Virus record (IMG/VR): IMGVR_UViG_3300011115_000716
Span: 26,053 to 90,052 of that record
Source: a virus
Reading direction: 5' to 3' (one strand)
Length of the DNA stretch: 64,000 bases
The notes under the pieces are model-generated. The model was not told the DNA's origin. It did not search any database and was given only the letters and a program-made list of their open reading frames with translations. The position numbers and the translations under genes were made by a program. How positions within the stretch are numbered: position 1 is the first letter of the stretch; every line of letters starts with the position of its first letter. Below are positions 25,066 to 34,428 of the stretch, in pieces.

Positions 25066-26778
25066 TTGGCTAGATATAATAATTTTAAATATGGTGATGG
25101 GACACTATATGGTGAGTTAACTGCGTCAAAATACTCTGCTTCGCCATTTGTAGCATACTCACAAGATTATCAAAAAGTTGTTTTAACTTGGGGAGCTATT
25201 CAAGGGGATGCAGGTAACCCAGTTGTACTTTATCAGCTGGTTCGTAATCAATACGCGTATTCTGAAACACAAACTGATGGCGTAATTTTATTTACTGGTT
25301 CTTTTAACCCACAATTATTTACTGATACTGTTCAGCTGGCTTCTGGCAGATTTGCATTTTATACAATATGGGTAAAGCTTCAAGATGATTCTTGGGTGCT
25401 TACAGGTGTTACTGAGGTGCTGGTTCCTAGTAAGCATTCCTCAAGAATTTATCCTAGATATATTGACGAAACAAACACTGCAATTCCTGCTGATATTTTA
25501 CTTCAAACAACTCATGAAAGATTTTTAAGCTACATACCTAGGGTGTTTACATCAAGTGCTGGTCTTACAGATGATTATGTTGATGAAACGTCTGATTTAT
25601 CTTTGTTTTTAGAGGGGTTCTCGTTTACAATTGATGAGTTTTTAACTTATAGCCAACTTATTCTTCCTGGAGTAAGTGGTAAGTATAGTAATGCGGCAAT
25701 AGTTAAACTCCAAGGTGACCAACTAGGGGTTCCCGAAGACCCGCAAGGGTTGACTAAAACTCAAAAAACATTTGTTAGAGATTCTATCTATATTTATTCT
25801 CGAAAGGGAACAAAAGTTGGGTTAAATAGATTTATTAAAGCAATAACTGGGTATATTCCAACAACTACTGTTAGTTCTAATTTAATTCTTTCTATTCAAG
25901 ATAGTACTTTTTACAAGGGAATTGGTAACTGGAGCATATCAAATGGTACCGTTTCTATGAACGCTACTAATACCTCAGATGTCCCTACTCCCGGAGGGAC
26001 AGCCACTTCAGTTAGTGGTACTAGCGGTACATCAACTCTTACTGTAACTAACGTGGGGTTTAATATTGCAGTTGGGCAAACGGTTAAAGGAAATGCAAAT
26101 ATTCCTGCTAACTCGGTTGTTACTGCTACTAGTGCTCCTTCTGGAGTTGGAATTACCGTAACAATTAATACTACTTTGACTGGTAGTTTGTCTTCTGCTA
26201 CTGGGATTACATTTGATGATGCAAATGGGTTAGTTATTGACAGCACTTGGATTTCAACTATTGATGCAACTTCTGGTACTTATCCTAGTATTAGCCTTGG
26301 ACAAAACTCCCCGGTATTAACAGGAATACCAGTTATTGCGGGGAATAGTTACTCCTTTAGTTATTGGGTAAAACGTAATAGCACTTCTGGCAGCATTTAC
26401 GGTCAATCAATTCTTTGGTACAACCAGCATGGTGTTCAAATTTCTGATTCTCCTGCACTGGTTGGTCAAACAGTGACAACAAGTTGGGTTAAAAAAACCT
26501 ATACTAAAACAGCACCTACTGGAGCTGTTTTTGCGGCTATTGGGTTAACGTTTACTGGGGGGCCTGTTTACTACCTCGACCGTGTTCAGTTTGCTGTATC
26601 TAGTGAGGTAAACTATTCAGAGGCTAGGGCAATTAAAATTAGCGTTGCCTCAAATACCCAAACTCGTATAGCTAAAATTCCTAGATTAAACTTTGAAATT
26701 ACTAAGTATTTACCTATAAATACCCCATATATCATAACCTCTGCAAGTGGGTTTGAAAGTTCTGGGATTTCGTCGTAA
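25066..26778 (+). CDS. tail protein I-like baseplate protein with carbohydrate-binding-like insert
   Basis: The 570-residue protein starts at TTG 25066, six bases after AAGGA. Residues about 145-265 (YIPRVFTSSAGLTDDYVDETSDLSLFLEGF, LGVPEDPQGL, RDSIYIYSRKGTKVGLNRFIKAITGY) match the tail-protein-I family that links wedge and fibres. A beta module lies at about 305-385, followed to about 510 by a jelly-roll-like segment (SYSFSYWVKRNSTSGS) as in carbohydrate-binding domains. It ends the tail gene block. Confidence 0.75.
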   Translation: MARYNNFKYGDGTLYGELTASKYSASPFVAYSQDYQKVVLTWGAIQGDAGNPVVLYQLVRNQYAYSETQTDGVILFTGSFNPQLFTDTVQLASGRFAFYTIWVKLQDDSWVLTGVTEVLVPSKHSSRIYPRYIDETNTAIPADILLQTTHERFLSYIPRVFTSSAGLTDDYVDETSDLSLFLEGFSFTIDEFLTYSQLILPGVSGKYSNAAIVKLQGDQLGVPEDPQGLTKTQKTFVRDSIYIYSRKGTKVGLNRFIKAITGYIPTTTVSSNLILSIQDSTFYKGIGNWSISNGTVSMNATNTSDVPTPGGTATSVSGTSGTSTLTVTNVGFNIAVGQTVKGNANIPANSVVTATSAPSGVGITVTINTTLTGSLSSATGITFDDANGLVIDSTWISTIDATSGTYPSISLGQNSPVLTGIPVIAGNSYSFSYWVKRNSTSGSIYGQSILWYNQHGVQISDSPALVGQTVTTSWVKKTYTKTAPTGAVFAAIGLTFTGGPVYYLDRVQFAVSSEVNYSEARAIKISVASNTQTRIAKIPRLNFEITKYLPINTPYIITSASGFESSGISS

Positions 26779-26787
26779 GATATCTAT

Positions 26788-27045
26788 ATGGATATTTTTT
26801 ATATAACTTTAGTAACTGGAATGGCTACGGGATTTACTCTCGAGCTTCTGTCAACAGTATTTAGCAAAGCCTCGATTAAGCTTCTTAGGCTAGTATTTGT
26901 TCTCCCCGTCTCCTTCACCGCCGCTTATTTTTTGGGCGTAACTTCGCCTGTTTTGTGGGTTGTAGGGGTGGCCGCTAGTTTCTTTACATTGTTTGTGTTG
27001 CGCTGGTTGGATAAACCTGTTACGATTCAAAATATTCGGCGTTAA
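26788..27045 (+). CDS. small membrane protein, holin candidate
   Basis: The protein has 85 residues with about three hydrophobic segments (4-24, 33-50, 53-72) and a short basic C-terminal tail (LRWLDKPVTIQNIRR). It sits between the last tail gene and the replication block, where small phage membrane proteins often act as holins. No endolysin gene was seen in the window, so the role is inferred from size and topology alone. Confidence 0.6.
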   Translation: MDIFYITLVTGMATGFTLELLSTVFSKASIKLLRLVFVLPVSFTAAYFLGVTSPVLWVVGVAASFFTLFVLRWLDKPVTIQNIRR

Positions 27046-27056
27046 GAAAGGTTCAC

Positions 27057-27998
27057 ATGGATGAGTTATTCCTATTATCGTTAACTCCATCCGAACTTCG
27101 TACTTATCTAGCGTTGCGTCATCTATCGAATGAATCTGGCCTGGTCAAGGCAACTATGGTTGAACTTGGCGAGGTAACTGGGTATTCCCGGGAGAGTATT
27201 CGTTTAGCTGTTCGCGAGCTTGAAAGTAAGGGTTTGGTTGAGACTCATAGGACTAAACGTAACCTAGGTAGGCTGTATAAAAATGAGTATCAACTATTGC
27301 AAGTTGACTTGGCATCAACAGCTGTCTATACTGATAGAAGTAGTCAGCAGACTACTATAACTACTAAAGCAATAAATACTTCGTATTTATTGGGGGCTAA
27401 CGCCCCAAGAGAGGCAAAGATGAAAAAGGAGATTGTTTTGAACAAATGGAGTCCAGACGCGGATGACAACATCGCTGGTGTTGGTAGATTTGATAATGAG
27501 ATTGCTATTGCTCGTGAGGGTACAAAGGTAAGCAAACGTGACCCAAAGACTAGGTACTTGCGCTCAGAGTCTGAATGGACTGCGTCAGATGTTGCTTCAG
27601 AGTTCTCGTCTCGGGTTTACGCTAGAGTTCGGGGTATCCCAGGGCTAGTAAACACCGCAAACGTTCGTGGAGCTCTATCAAAATGGCGTAAACAGCACGG
27701 GATAACCGCCGACATTGAGCTAGAGATTATGGCCATGTATTTTGCTGATGACCGCTTTTTGGTTAACGCTAGAAAGAACCCAAAGTTTATTGTCGGTGGT
27801 TTTTTAAGGATGTTCACAACTCATTTAGACAAGGCCCTAGAGAACCTAGGATTACCACCAATTCCGGTTGAGGAGCCTCTTGTTGCGGATTCTGAGCGTA
27901 AGGTATATGTTTATGCTTCAGACGGTAAAGCGTTTGACAATTCGCTTCCAGGCCGTAAAGCTAGGGACCGTTACGAACTATCTATGAAGGGAAAATAA
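27057..27998 (+). CDS. winged-helix replication protein (initiator / loader-associated)
   Basis: In this 313-residue protein, residues about 9-72 form a winged helix (TPSELRTYLALRHLSNE, GYSRESIRLAVRELESKGLVETHR). The middle is a linker, and residues about 160-265 form a helical domain (EFSSRVYARVRGIPGLVNTANVRGALSKW). The gene immediately precedes a DnaC-like ATPase, as do DnaD/RepL-like initiators in other phages. Binding to the origin and helping load the helicase is the likely job; a regulator is the alternative. Confidence 0.7.
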   Translation: MDELFLLSLTPSELRTYLALRHLSNESGLVKATMVELGEVTGYSRESIRLAVRELESKGLVETHRTKRNLGRLYKNEYQLLQVDLASTAVYTDRSSQQTTITTKAINTSYLLGANAPREAKMKKEIVLNKWSPDADDNIAGVGRFDNEIAIAREGTKVSKRDPKTRYLRSESEWTASDVASEFSSRVYARVRGIPGLVNTANVRGALSKWRKQHGITADIELEIMAMYFADDRFLVNARKNPKFIVGGFLRMFTTHLDKALENLGLPPIPVEEPLVADSERKVYVYASDGKAFDNSLPGRKARDRYELSMKGK

Positions 27999-28724
27999 AT
28001 GGCATACAACATCGCAGAACTCAGCCCCCTAAAAAGGAACTGGTTATATCGTAATTCAAATATTCCTCACCGTTTCTTAGGTTTGGAACCATCAGACATT
28101 GAAAAAGACAAGGGTGCTTTTCCAGAAGAGATTACTGACTGGGTTGAGTCCGCTCTTCGTGGTGAAGTAATCAAAGCTATTGGCGGCCTAGGAGTAACTG
28201 GCGTTGGACTTCTGTTTGATGGTAGTCCAGGTCTTGGTAAGACAACTCACGCTGTGACAGCAATTATGGAGTTTGTTCGTAATTTACCAGAGAGCGATGA
28301 AGAGATGCGCAAGATTCTCGGAGCCTCAGCCGCTGACTTTGGTCAGGCTATGCGTCCTGTGTATTACCTGACTTTTCCTGATTTCTTGTCAAAGAAGAAA
28401 GCTACGTTTGATGCCAAAGGCGACGAGCGGGAGCTCTTAATTGCCGAGATGGAGGGATTCCACGGACGCTCCAAGATGGACCACCTAAACGTTCGTGTCT
28501 TAGTTCTAGATGACCTAGGAAAAGAATATGGTTCCAAGTACGACGACTCATCATTTGACGAAGTACTGCGTTCCCGCTACGATAAAGCTCTACCAACAAT
28601 CATTACCACTAACCGTGACCGTGAAGATTGGGAAAAAGTATATGGCAAAGCTATGGGAAGTTTTGCTTTTGAGGCGTTCCACCTGGTTCGTCTTGTAGGA
28701 AAAGACCTTAGGAAAGAGGGTTAA
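27999..28724 (+). CDS. DnaC-like helicase loader (AAA+ ATPase)
   Basis: In this 241-residue protein, Walker A is DGSPGLGKTTH at about residue 73, Walker B is RVLVLDDLGKEYGS at about 168, and a sensor-like TIITTNRDREDWEKVYG follows. This matches the DnaC/IstB group that loads replicative helicase. The predicted partner, a DnaB-like helicase, lies at 29466. It follows the winged-helix gene directly. Confidence 0.85.
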   Translation: MAYNIAELSPLKRNWLYRNSNIPHRFLGLEPSDIEKDKGAFPEEITDWVESALRGEVIKAIGGLGVTGVGLLFDGSPGLGKTTHAVTAIMEFVRNLPESDEEMRKILGASAADFGQAMRPVYYLTFPDFLSKKKATFDAKGDERELLIAEMEGFHGRSKMDHLNVRVLVLDDLGKEYGSKYDDSSFDEVLRSRYDKALPTIITTNRDREDWEKVYGKAMGSFAFEAFHLVRLVGKDLRKEG

Positions 28725-28726
28725 AA

Positions 28727-29038
28727 ATGGAAGACAATCGTAGAACAATTCAAATATTTATTTCTAATAAACTAAATACTAAAAATGAACTTGAGGTAAG
28801 TGAAGTTTCAATGAATGCAGAAAGCACTGGTAGCATACAGTGCACCTGCAAGGACTATAAAAAATTAGAAATATGCAAACACGCCAACTATGTAATAAAA
28901 AAAATAGAAGATAATGAAGGAAGTTTTGGATTATTAATTCCAGAAAATGTTCCGGACGAGGTAGCATTTCTTGCGTTTAATGATGCCGATTCTTCTCGTA
29001 ATTTTATTCTTAATTATGGAAAAATAGAGGTGATGTAA
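28727..29038 (+). CDS. SWIM-type zinc finger protein
   Basis: In this 103-residue protein, CTCKDYKKLEICKHANYV at about residues 38-55 gives C-x-C-x8-C-x-H, a SWIM zinc finger, which binds DNA or proteins. The rest is acidic. TAATG coupling to the next gene. SWIM proteins partner recombinases in other systems, but no partner is identifiable here. Confidence 0.7.
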   Translation: MEDNRRTIQIFISNKLNTKNELEVSEVSMNAESTGSIQCTCKDYKKLEICKHANYVIKKIEDNEGSFGLLIPENVPDEVAFLAFNDADSSRNFILNYGKIEVM

Positions 29039-29454
29039 TGCGCGGAGGCGACATATCTAATGACACGCCTCCTCGTATTATTGTAGTAATAGATGTGGTC
29101 TGTGAATCAATAATAAAAGAAGAACGCAAGTTTATTCGTGGCACACAGTTTCGCACCTACTCAAAATTAAATAATCTAGCTCTATCTGAACTATGGAGAA
29201 TTTCTGACCGGTATGGATTATCGGTAGAACTTGCAGCTTTTGAAAATGAGCTTTGGACTCAAGAAACTCTTGACGCATTTATTGATAAGCTCGAACGTCG
29301 TGGTGGAAACCCATTTAACTACGCTGAGCTTTACATAAACATCGAGGACTTTATTGGGGACCTACCTTATCGCAATAATTTAAAAGGTGTGATAGATTTA
29401 CAAAGTCGTGTTGCAAGATACGGCTCATGGGGTATCGAACTAAACAACTTATAA
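29038..29454 (+). CDS. hypothetical protein in replication operon
   Basis: This 138-residue protein is an alpha/beta protein with a hydrophobic first strand (RIIVVIDVV) and a C-terminal VIDLQSRVARYGSWGIEL. No catalytic motif is clear. Its placement between the SWIM protein and the helicase suggests a replication accessory role. Family not recognised. Confidence 0.65.
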   Translation: MRGGDISNDTPPRIIVVIDVVCESIIKEERKFIRGTQFRTYSKLNNLALSELWRISDRYGLSVELAAFENELWTQETLDAFIDKLERRGGNPFNYAELYINIEDFIGDLPYRNNLKGVIDLQSRVARYGSWGIELNNL

Positions 29455-29465
29455 GGGAGCAATAA

Positions 29466-30716
29466 ATGGCACACGATAACGAATACAGGCTTGTAAGCAA
29501 GGTAATTGCAGAACGCCACATCATTCCAGTACTAGAACACGGAATCAAAGATGACTGGATTATTGACGATGACTTGCGTCGTATATGGAAATTTGTACGT
29601 GAGCACTATGCAAATTACCGTGAGGTACCGACTGTAGTTGCTGTAAAAGACAACTTCCCAAACTTTCAAATTCTTAAAGTCGAAGACACGATGGATTATC
29701 TTATTGATAAGATGGTCGAGTTTCGTCGTAACTCTATAACTCGTCAAGGTGTCACCGAGGTTGTCCAAAAGATGACTATGAATGACCATGACGCTGCTCT
29801 TATGGAGATGGGTAAAGTAATTACCCTTGTTAATGACCAAGGAGTTATTGGTACTACACATATTGACTTGACTCGTGACCCAGACAAACGCTGGGAAGAA
29901 TACGAAAACATTCAAAACTCTGTTCTCCTTGGAGTCCCTACAGGATTTGAGAAAATTGATGAGGCAACTGCAGGGCTCCAAGGCGGACAGTTAATTACTG
30001 TGATTGCTCCACCAAAGACAGGTAAGTCACAAATTGCTCTACAGATGGCAGTGAACGTGCACAAGTCCGGAATGGTTCCTATGTTCCAGTCGTTTGAGAT
30101 GAACAACCACGAGCAGTCACAGCGCCATGACTCTATGAGGGCTCACATTAGCAATGCCCGTCTTCGCCGTGGAAAGCTTAACCCATCAGAAGAAGCTCGC
30201 TATAAAAAGATGCTGTCTTATATGGACCAAGCTCACCCATTCCATCTGGTCGATGCGGTTAACGGTTTAACTATTGATTCTTTACTAGCTAAGGCCGAGC
30301 AACTAAACCCAGACATTCTATTCGTAGATGGTGTGTATCTGATGCTCGACCAGGTTACTGGCGAGGCTAATACTCCGCAGGCTTTGACAAATATTACTCG
30401 TGGCTTGAAGCGTGTAGCACAGCGTCTCAATATCCCTATTGTTATTACAACACAAACACTATTGTGGAAGATGAAGGGCGGAAAGGTTTCTGCTGACTCC
30501 ATTGGTTACTCGTCATCCTTCTTCCAAGACTCTGATGTCATCCTTGGTTTAGAACCAGTTGAGAATGATGACATGGTTCGTTTACTAAAGGTTGTTCAGG
30601 CCCGTAACTGTCCCCCATCAGAGACAAGTATTACTTGGAACTGGGATACGGGGTGTTTCCATGATGAAACAGCTCAGGCAACCTGTAAGTTCTGTACTCC
30701 TTGGAGTTTGCCATAA
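29466..30716 (+). CDS. dnaB: replicative DNA helicase, DnaB-like
   Basis: The protein has 416 residues. The RecA-like motor shows GVPTGFEKIDEATAGLQGG, Walker A APPKTGKSQ (about 180-188), SFEMNNHEQSQR and Walker B DILFVDG, then ITTQTLLWKMKGG and SDVILGLEP. These are the DnaB C-terminal motifs. The N-terminal ~150 residues are helical and shorter than in bacterial DnaB. SD GGGAG lies before the ATG; the stop overlaps the primase start. Confidence 0.9.
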   Translation: MAHDNEYRLVSKVIAERHIIPVLEHGIKDDWIIDDDLRRIWKFVREHYANYREVPTVVAVKDNFPNFQILKVEDTMDYLIDKMVEFRRNSITRQGVTEVVQKMTMNDHDAALMEMGKVITLVNDQGVIGTTHIDLTRDPDKRWEEYENIQNSVLLGVPTGFEKIDEATAGLQGGQLITVIAPPKTGKSQIALQMAVNVHKSGMVPMFQSFEMNNHEQSQRHDSMRAHISNARLRRGKLNPSEEARYKKMLSYMDQAHPFHLVDAVNGLTIDSLLAKAEQLNPDILFVDGVYLMLDQVTGEANTPQALTNITRGLKRVAQRLNIPIVITTQTLLWKMKGGKVSADSIGYSSSFFQDSDVILGLEPVENDDMVRLLKVVQARNCPPSETSITWNWDTGCFHDETAQATCKFCTPWSLP

Positions 30717-31693
30717 TGTATGACATTCCTTTAGCTTTAACTGCGCTAGGAGTAGACTTTACTGACCACGGTCATGAAGCGTTAGCTTTATGCCCTACTC
30801 ACTATGAGCGCACAGGTAAAGAAGATAACAACCCATCTTGGTGGATTAATCTTGAGACCGGACTACATACTTGTTTCTCCTGCGGATATAAGGGAAATCT
30901 TTTACAATTAATATGTGACATTAAAGGGTTCTACTTTAATGACAAGTACGACTACCGTGCCGCTGAATCTTGGCTAGCAAACGCCGCAGAAATCTCTATA
31001 GAAGACCTGCAGGCTGCTTTGATGGCTATGCCATCTTATATAAATGAGTACGCTAAACCCTTGGAGATGTCTGAGGCTCGTCTAGCAGTGTTTGTTGCCC
31101 CTCCGCAAAAGGCTCTAGATTCTCGCAGTATTACCGCTGAAGATGCAGCTGAGTACGGTGTTCTATGGGACACTAAGTCACAGACATGGATTCTACCTTT
31201 ACGTGAACCAACCTCAAAGAAATTAATGGGATGGCAAGAAAAAGGAACAGTAGACCGTACATTTAAAAATCGCCCAGCAGGGTTACAAAAATCCAGGACA
31301 TTATTTGGAGTTAGGAATCAAAACGAAGATGTGGTTGTTGTTGTTGAATCTCCTCTTGATTGCCTCCGCCTATCCGCTGCTGGTATTTGTGGAGCGGTTG
31401 CTATCTGCGGCTCATCCCCGTCAGAAGAACAAGTCAAACTCCTCCGCTCCTCAGGAAAAATCATCGCTGCCTTTGACAACGACAAAGCCGGTCAAAAAGC
31501 CTCAAAAGTCCTCTTAGAATTTGGTATTAAATACAGTTTAAATTTGCACTTTTTCAACTATGGTAGTAGTAGAGTCAAAGACCCTGGCGATATGACTGAT
31601 GAAGAATTGCGCTGGGGTGTGGAAAACGCCATATCAGCACTTTTTGGAGAATCAGCCTATGTTCAAGGGAACGCTCAAGCCGTATCAAGTTGA
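30716..31693 (+). CDS. DNA primase with CHC2 zinc finger and TOPRIM domain
   Basis: I start at ATG 30716, which overlaps the helicase stop (TAATG); an in-frame upstream ATG at 30701 is inside that gene. The protein has 325 residues. The zinc finger is C26-x2-H29...C53-x2-C56, and the TOPRIM-like part has VVVVESPLDCLRL and IIAAFDNDKAGQKAS. It makes RNA primers for lagging-strand synthesis. It overlaps the SNF2 helicase gene by 35 bases. Confidence 0.9.
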   Translation: MYDIPLALTALGVDFTDHGHEALALCPTHYERTGKEDNNPSWWINLETGLHTCFSCGYKGNLLQLICDIKGFYFNDKYDYRAAESWLANAAEISIEDLQAALMAMPSYINEYAKPLEMSEARLAVFVAPPQKALDSRSITAEDAAEYGVLWDTKSQTWILPLREPTSKKLMGWQEKGTVDRTFKNRPAGLQKSRTLFGVRNQNEDVVVVVESPLDCLRLSAAGICGAVAICGSSPSEEQVKLLRSSGKIIAAFDNDKAGQKASKVLLEFGIKYSLNLHFFNYGSSRVKDPGDMTDEELRWGVENAISALFGESAYVQGNAQAVSS

Positions 31694-33227
31694 GGCAGTA
31701 GCCAAGATGGTCGAACAAAGATGCATCTTAGTAGCCTATGAAATGGGTCTTGGTAAAACACCAATGACCATTGCAGCCATCGAAGAGCTTCGAGGCAAAG
31801 GCAGAATGACTAGAACTGTACTAGTTCTATGTTTAGCATCTTTAAAATATCAATGGGAAAAAGAAATTCTTAAATTTAGTGACTCTTCAGTTATTGTTAT
31901 AGACGGAACTCCTAAACAACGAAAAGAACAGTATGGCCAAATAGTCAATAATGATTATGTGGTTATGAATTATGAACAAGTTTTAAATGATTGGGACATT
32001 ATTAAAACTTTTGATTTTGATGCCGTAGTGTGCGATGAGGCAACGGCTATAAAAGGATTTAGAGCCAAGAGAGCTAAGAAAGTTAAAGATTTATCCAAGA
32101 ACATCCCGGTAAGATTTGCCCTAACAGGAACACCAATTGAAAATGGTAAGCCAGAGGAGATATTCTCTATCATGCAATTTGTTGACCCAAAAGTTCTTGG
32201 CAGGTTTGACATCTTTGATAAAACATTTATCGTTAGGAACTATTTCGGTGGAGTTCAAAGATACCGTAATCTCCCCACTCTTCACTCCGCTTTAATGAAG
32301 CATACAGTCAGAAAATCTCAAAAAGATGATGATGTTAAACCGTATCTACCTGACGCAGTTTACAGAGAGCCACTACTAGTTAAGTTAGATAGCAGTGCTC
32401 AAAAAGTTTATAACTATATAGCTACTGATTTGTTAAACCTATTGACCGAAGCTAAAGAGTTATTTGGTTCTAATTTTAATTTGGCAGCTCATTACGGCCA
32501 AGCATTTGACCCCGGTGACCCAATGAATGAGATGCGGGGGCAAATTATGTCTAGAATTTCAGCCCTACGAATGCTTTGTTCTAACCCATTCCTGCTTCAC
32601 AGCAGTGCTGCAAACTTTGAAAAGCAAACAGGTAAAGGCAGTTCTTATATACATTCTCTTCTAGAAATCTTAGATGGGGTCTCTAAAACACCTAAACTAG
32701 ACTCAGCTATTAGTTATATAAAAGAACACCTCGATATTGACTCTTCCTACAAAGCCGTGGTATTCTCTTCTTACCTGGAATCAGTTGACCGAATAGTTGA
32801 GCAGCTTTCCCAATCAGGAATAACTGCAGTAAAATACACAGGAGAGATGAATGCCAAACAAAAAGAAGAAGCCAAAGTCAGCTTCCAGACTAGAGCTGGA
32901 ATTCGCGTTCTGGTTAGTAGTGATGCTGGTGGGTACGGCGTGGATTTACCTCAAGCTAATCTCCTTGTAAACTATGACCAGCCATGGAGCTCTGGACTTG
33001 CGGTACAACGTAATGGTAGAATAAACCGTACATCCAGCGACTGGACAACAATTACAATTCAAGATATATTAGTAAAAGATTCAATTGAGCAACGTCAGTA
33101 TGATATGCTCAAGCAAAAGGGCAACGTTGCAGGAGCAATTCTAGATGGGGCTAACATAAACTCTAAGGGTGGAGTTGACTTAACAGTAGGAAGCCTTATA
33201 GAGTTTATAACAAATAAGATAATCTAA
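31659..33227 (+). CDS. SNF2-type DNA helicase / ATPase
   Basis: I choose ATG 31659, nine bases after GGAGA, rather than the in-frame ATG at 31599. The protein has 522 residues. Motif I is YEMGLGKTP (K33), motif II CDEATAIKG, motif III ALTGTPIEN, and the second RecA lobe has VVFSSYLESVDRI, LVSSDAGGYGVDL and QRNGRINRTSS. It moves along duplex DNA and is typical of phage replication/recombination blocks. Confidence 0.9.
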   Translation: MFKGTLKPYQVEAVAKMVEQRCILVAYEMGLGKTPMTIAAIEELRGKGRMTRTVLVLCLASLKYQWEKEILKFSDSSVIVIDGTPKQRKEQYGQIVNNDYVVMNYEQVLNDWDIIKTFDFDAVVCDEATAIKGFRAKRAKKVKDLSKNIPVRFALTGTPIENGKPEEIFSIMQFVDPKVLGRFDIFDKTFIVRNYFGGVQRYRNLPTLHSALMKHTVRKSQKDDDVKPYLPDAVYREPLLVKLDSSAQKVYNYIATDLLNLLTEAKELFGSNFNLAAHYGQAFDPGDPMNEMRGQIMSRISALRMLCSNPFLLHSSAANFEKQTGKGSSYIHSLLEILDGVSKTPKLDSAISYIKEHLDIDSSYKAVVFSSYLESVDRIVEQLSQSGITAVKYTGEMNAKQKEEAKVSFQTRAGIRVLVSSDAGGYGVDLPQANLLVNYDQPWSSGLAVQRNGRINRTSSDWTTITIQDILVKDSIEQRQYDMLKQKGNVAGAILDGANINSKGGVDLTVGSLIEFITNKII

Positions 33228-33236
33228 GGAAGTTAA

Positions 33237-33491
33237 ATGGAGCACTCAAAAGAAGATTTAATTAAAATTGTTCTAAACATCATACATGAAGAAACCAACT
33301 ACCCAGAGTCTAGAATAGGATTAAAACAGTCTTTAGCTGATGATTTAGATATAGACTCTATCTCAGTAATGACCATCTTGATAAACACCCAGGAACAGAC
33401 TAAGATAGAAATACCTGATGAGGACTGGGCGTCCTTGACAACTGTAGAACTTTTAGTAAACTATTTACTAGAAAAACAAAAAGGAGAATAA
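33237..33491 (+). CDS. acyl carrier protein
   Basis: The 84-residue acidic four-helix protein has the phosphopantetheine site DDLDIDSIS, with Ser41 as the attachment residue (DSI in place of the usual DSL), and helix III LTTVELLVNYL. Length and pattern match type II acyl carrier proteins. No acyl synthase, transferase or phosphopantetheinyl transferase is near it, so it would depend on host enzymes. It sits in the replication operon with its own AAGGAAG ribosome site. Confidence 0.85.
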   Translation: MEHSKEDLIKIVLNIIHEETNYPESRIGLKQSLADDLDIDSISVMTILINTQEQTKIEIPDEDWASLTTVELLVNYLLEKQKGE

Positions 33492-33492
33492 A

Positions 33493-33933
33493 ATGGCTAA
33501 TTTAATTCCAGAAGAACCGCGCGAATTTGCAGACCCAGAGGATTTTAAAACCCAGGTTGCTGAGTATATCCGTCTAAAAGCAAGTATGAAGTTAATGGAA
33601 ACTCGTACCAAAGAGTTGAACAAACTTATCTCTCAGAAGATTGATGAGCAGGGTTACGAAGATAATGACGGAAACTGGCTTATTGACCTAGAAACCCCAA
33701 TTGATGGAATTTCTCGTTTAGAGAAAATGCGTAAGTCTTCTCGTAAGCTAGACGAAGATGTTGCAGAAACAATCATCGTTGCAGCTGGTATTGAAGAAGA
33801 AGTTTACGAAATGGTAAAAACCTTAAGTGAAGAAAAGCTTATGGCTGCTTACTATGACGGTAAGCTTACCGAAGAACAACTTGACACTATGTTCCCTGTT
33901 GCAATATCATGGGCACTCTGGACAAGAAAGTAA
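33493..33933 (+). CDS. hypothetical protein in replication operon
   Basis: The protein has 146 residues and is acidic and helical (KTQVAEYIRLKASMKLMETRTKELNKLIS), with a possible coiled coil at 20-50. SD AAGGAG precedes the ATG by 9 bases. No recognised family. A DNA-end or nuclease-inhibitor role cannot be judged. Confidence 0.65.
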   Translation: MANLIPEEPREFADPEDFKTQVAEYIRLKASMKLMETRTKELNKLISQKIDEQGYEDNDGNWLIDLETPIDGISRLEKMRKSSRKLDEDVAETIIVAAGIEEEVYEMVKTLSEEKLMAAYYDGKLTEEQLDTMFPVAISWALWTRK

Positions 33934-33942
33934 GATTTAAAT

Positions 33943-34428
33943 ATGCCAGGAATGCGTAGCGAAAAAGATATCCTCGAAGCTTTCGAGGGTCTTGACCGCG
34001 CACCTGGCTCAAAGAAATTACGCAAACCGACCACCGCAGTTGCTGAAAAGCGCCGTAAGAAAATTATGGGTGAATCGAATGGCTGGGATGCAAATCCCCT
34101 CCTTCGCAGCATAAAAGGTGTGGAGACAGAACTGTTTACAATCAGCGCTCTAGCAGATGCTTTAGAGAAGAAGATTGTTACTATTCGTCTATGGGAGAAA
34201 AAGGGATACATCCCTGCTGCTCCCTACCGCTTGCGTTCTAAGAGTCTTAATGGTAAAAAGGTATTAGGTAATCGTGTTTACACAAGAAGCCTAATCGAGA
34301 TTACCATTGAGGAGTTCACAAGGCGTGGACTTCTTGGTTCTGCTCGTGTAGAATGGAACCAACATCACGACTTAACAGAGGTTATTATTAATCGCTGGAA
34401 AGACGCGGTGGAAAACCGAGAGTCGTAA
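33943..34428 (+). CDS. MerR-like helix-turn-helix protein
   Basis: In this 161-residue protein, residues about 65-130 have FTISALADALEKKIVTIRLWEKKGYIPAAPYR, then a GNRVYTRSLI strand, the order of MerR/excisionase-type winged helices. The N-terminal 60 residues are basic and probably flexible. It may be a regulator or origin-binding protein. Its stop codon lies in the loop of the first of two RNA hairpins at 34418-34464. Confidence 0.7.
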   Translation: MPGMRSEKDILEAFEGLDRAPGSKKLRKPTTAVAEKRRKKIMGESNGWDANPLLRSIKGVETELFTISALADALEKKIVTIRLWEKKGYIPAAPYRLRSKSLNGKKVLGNRVYTRSLIEITIEEFTRRGLLGSARVEWNQHHDLTEVIINRWKDAVENRES

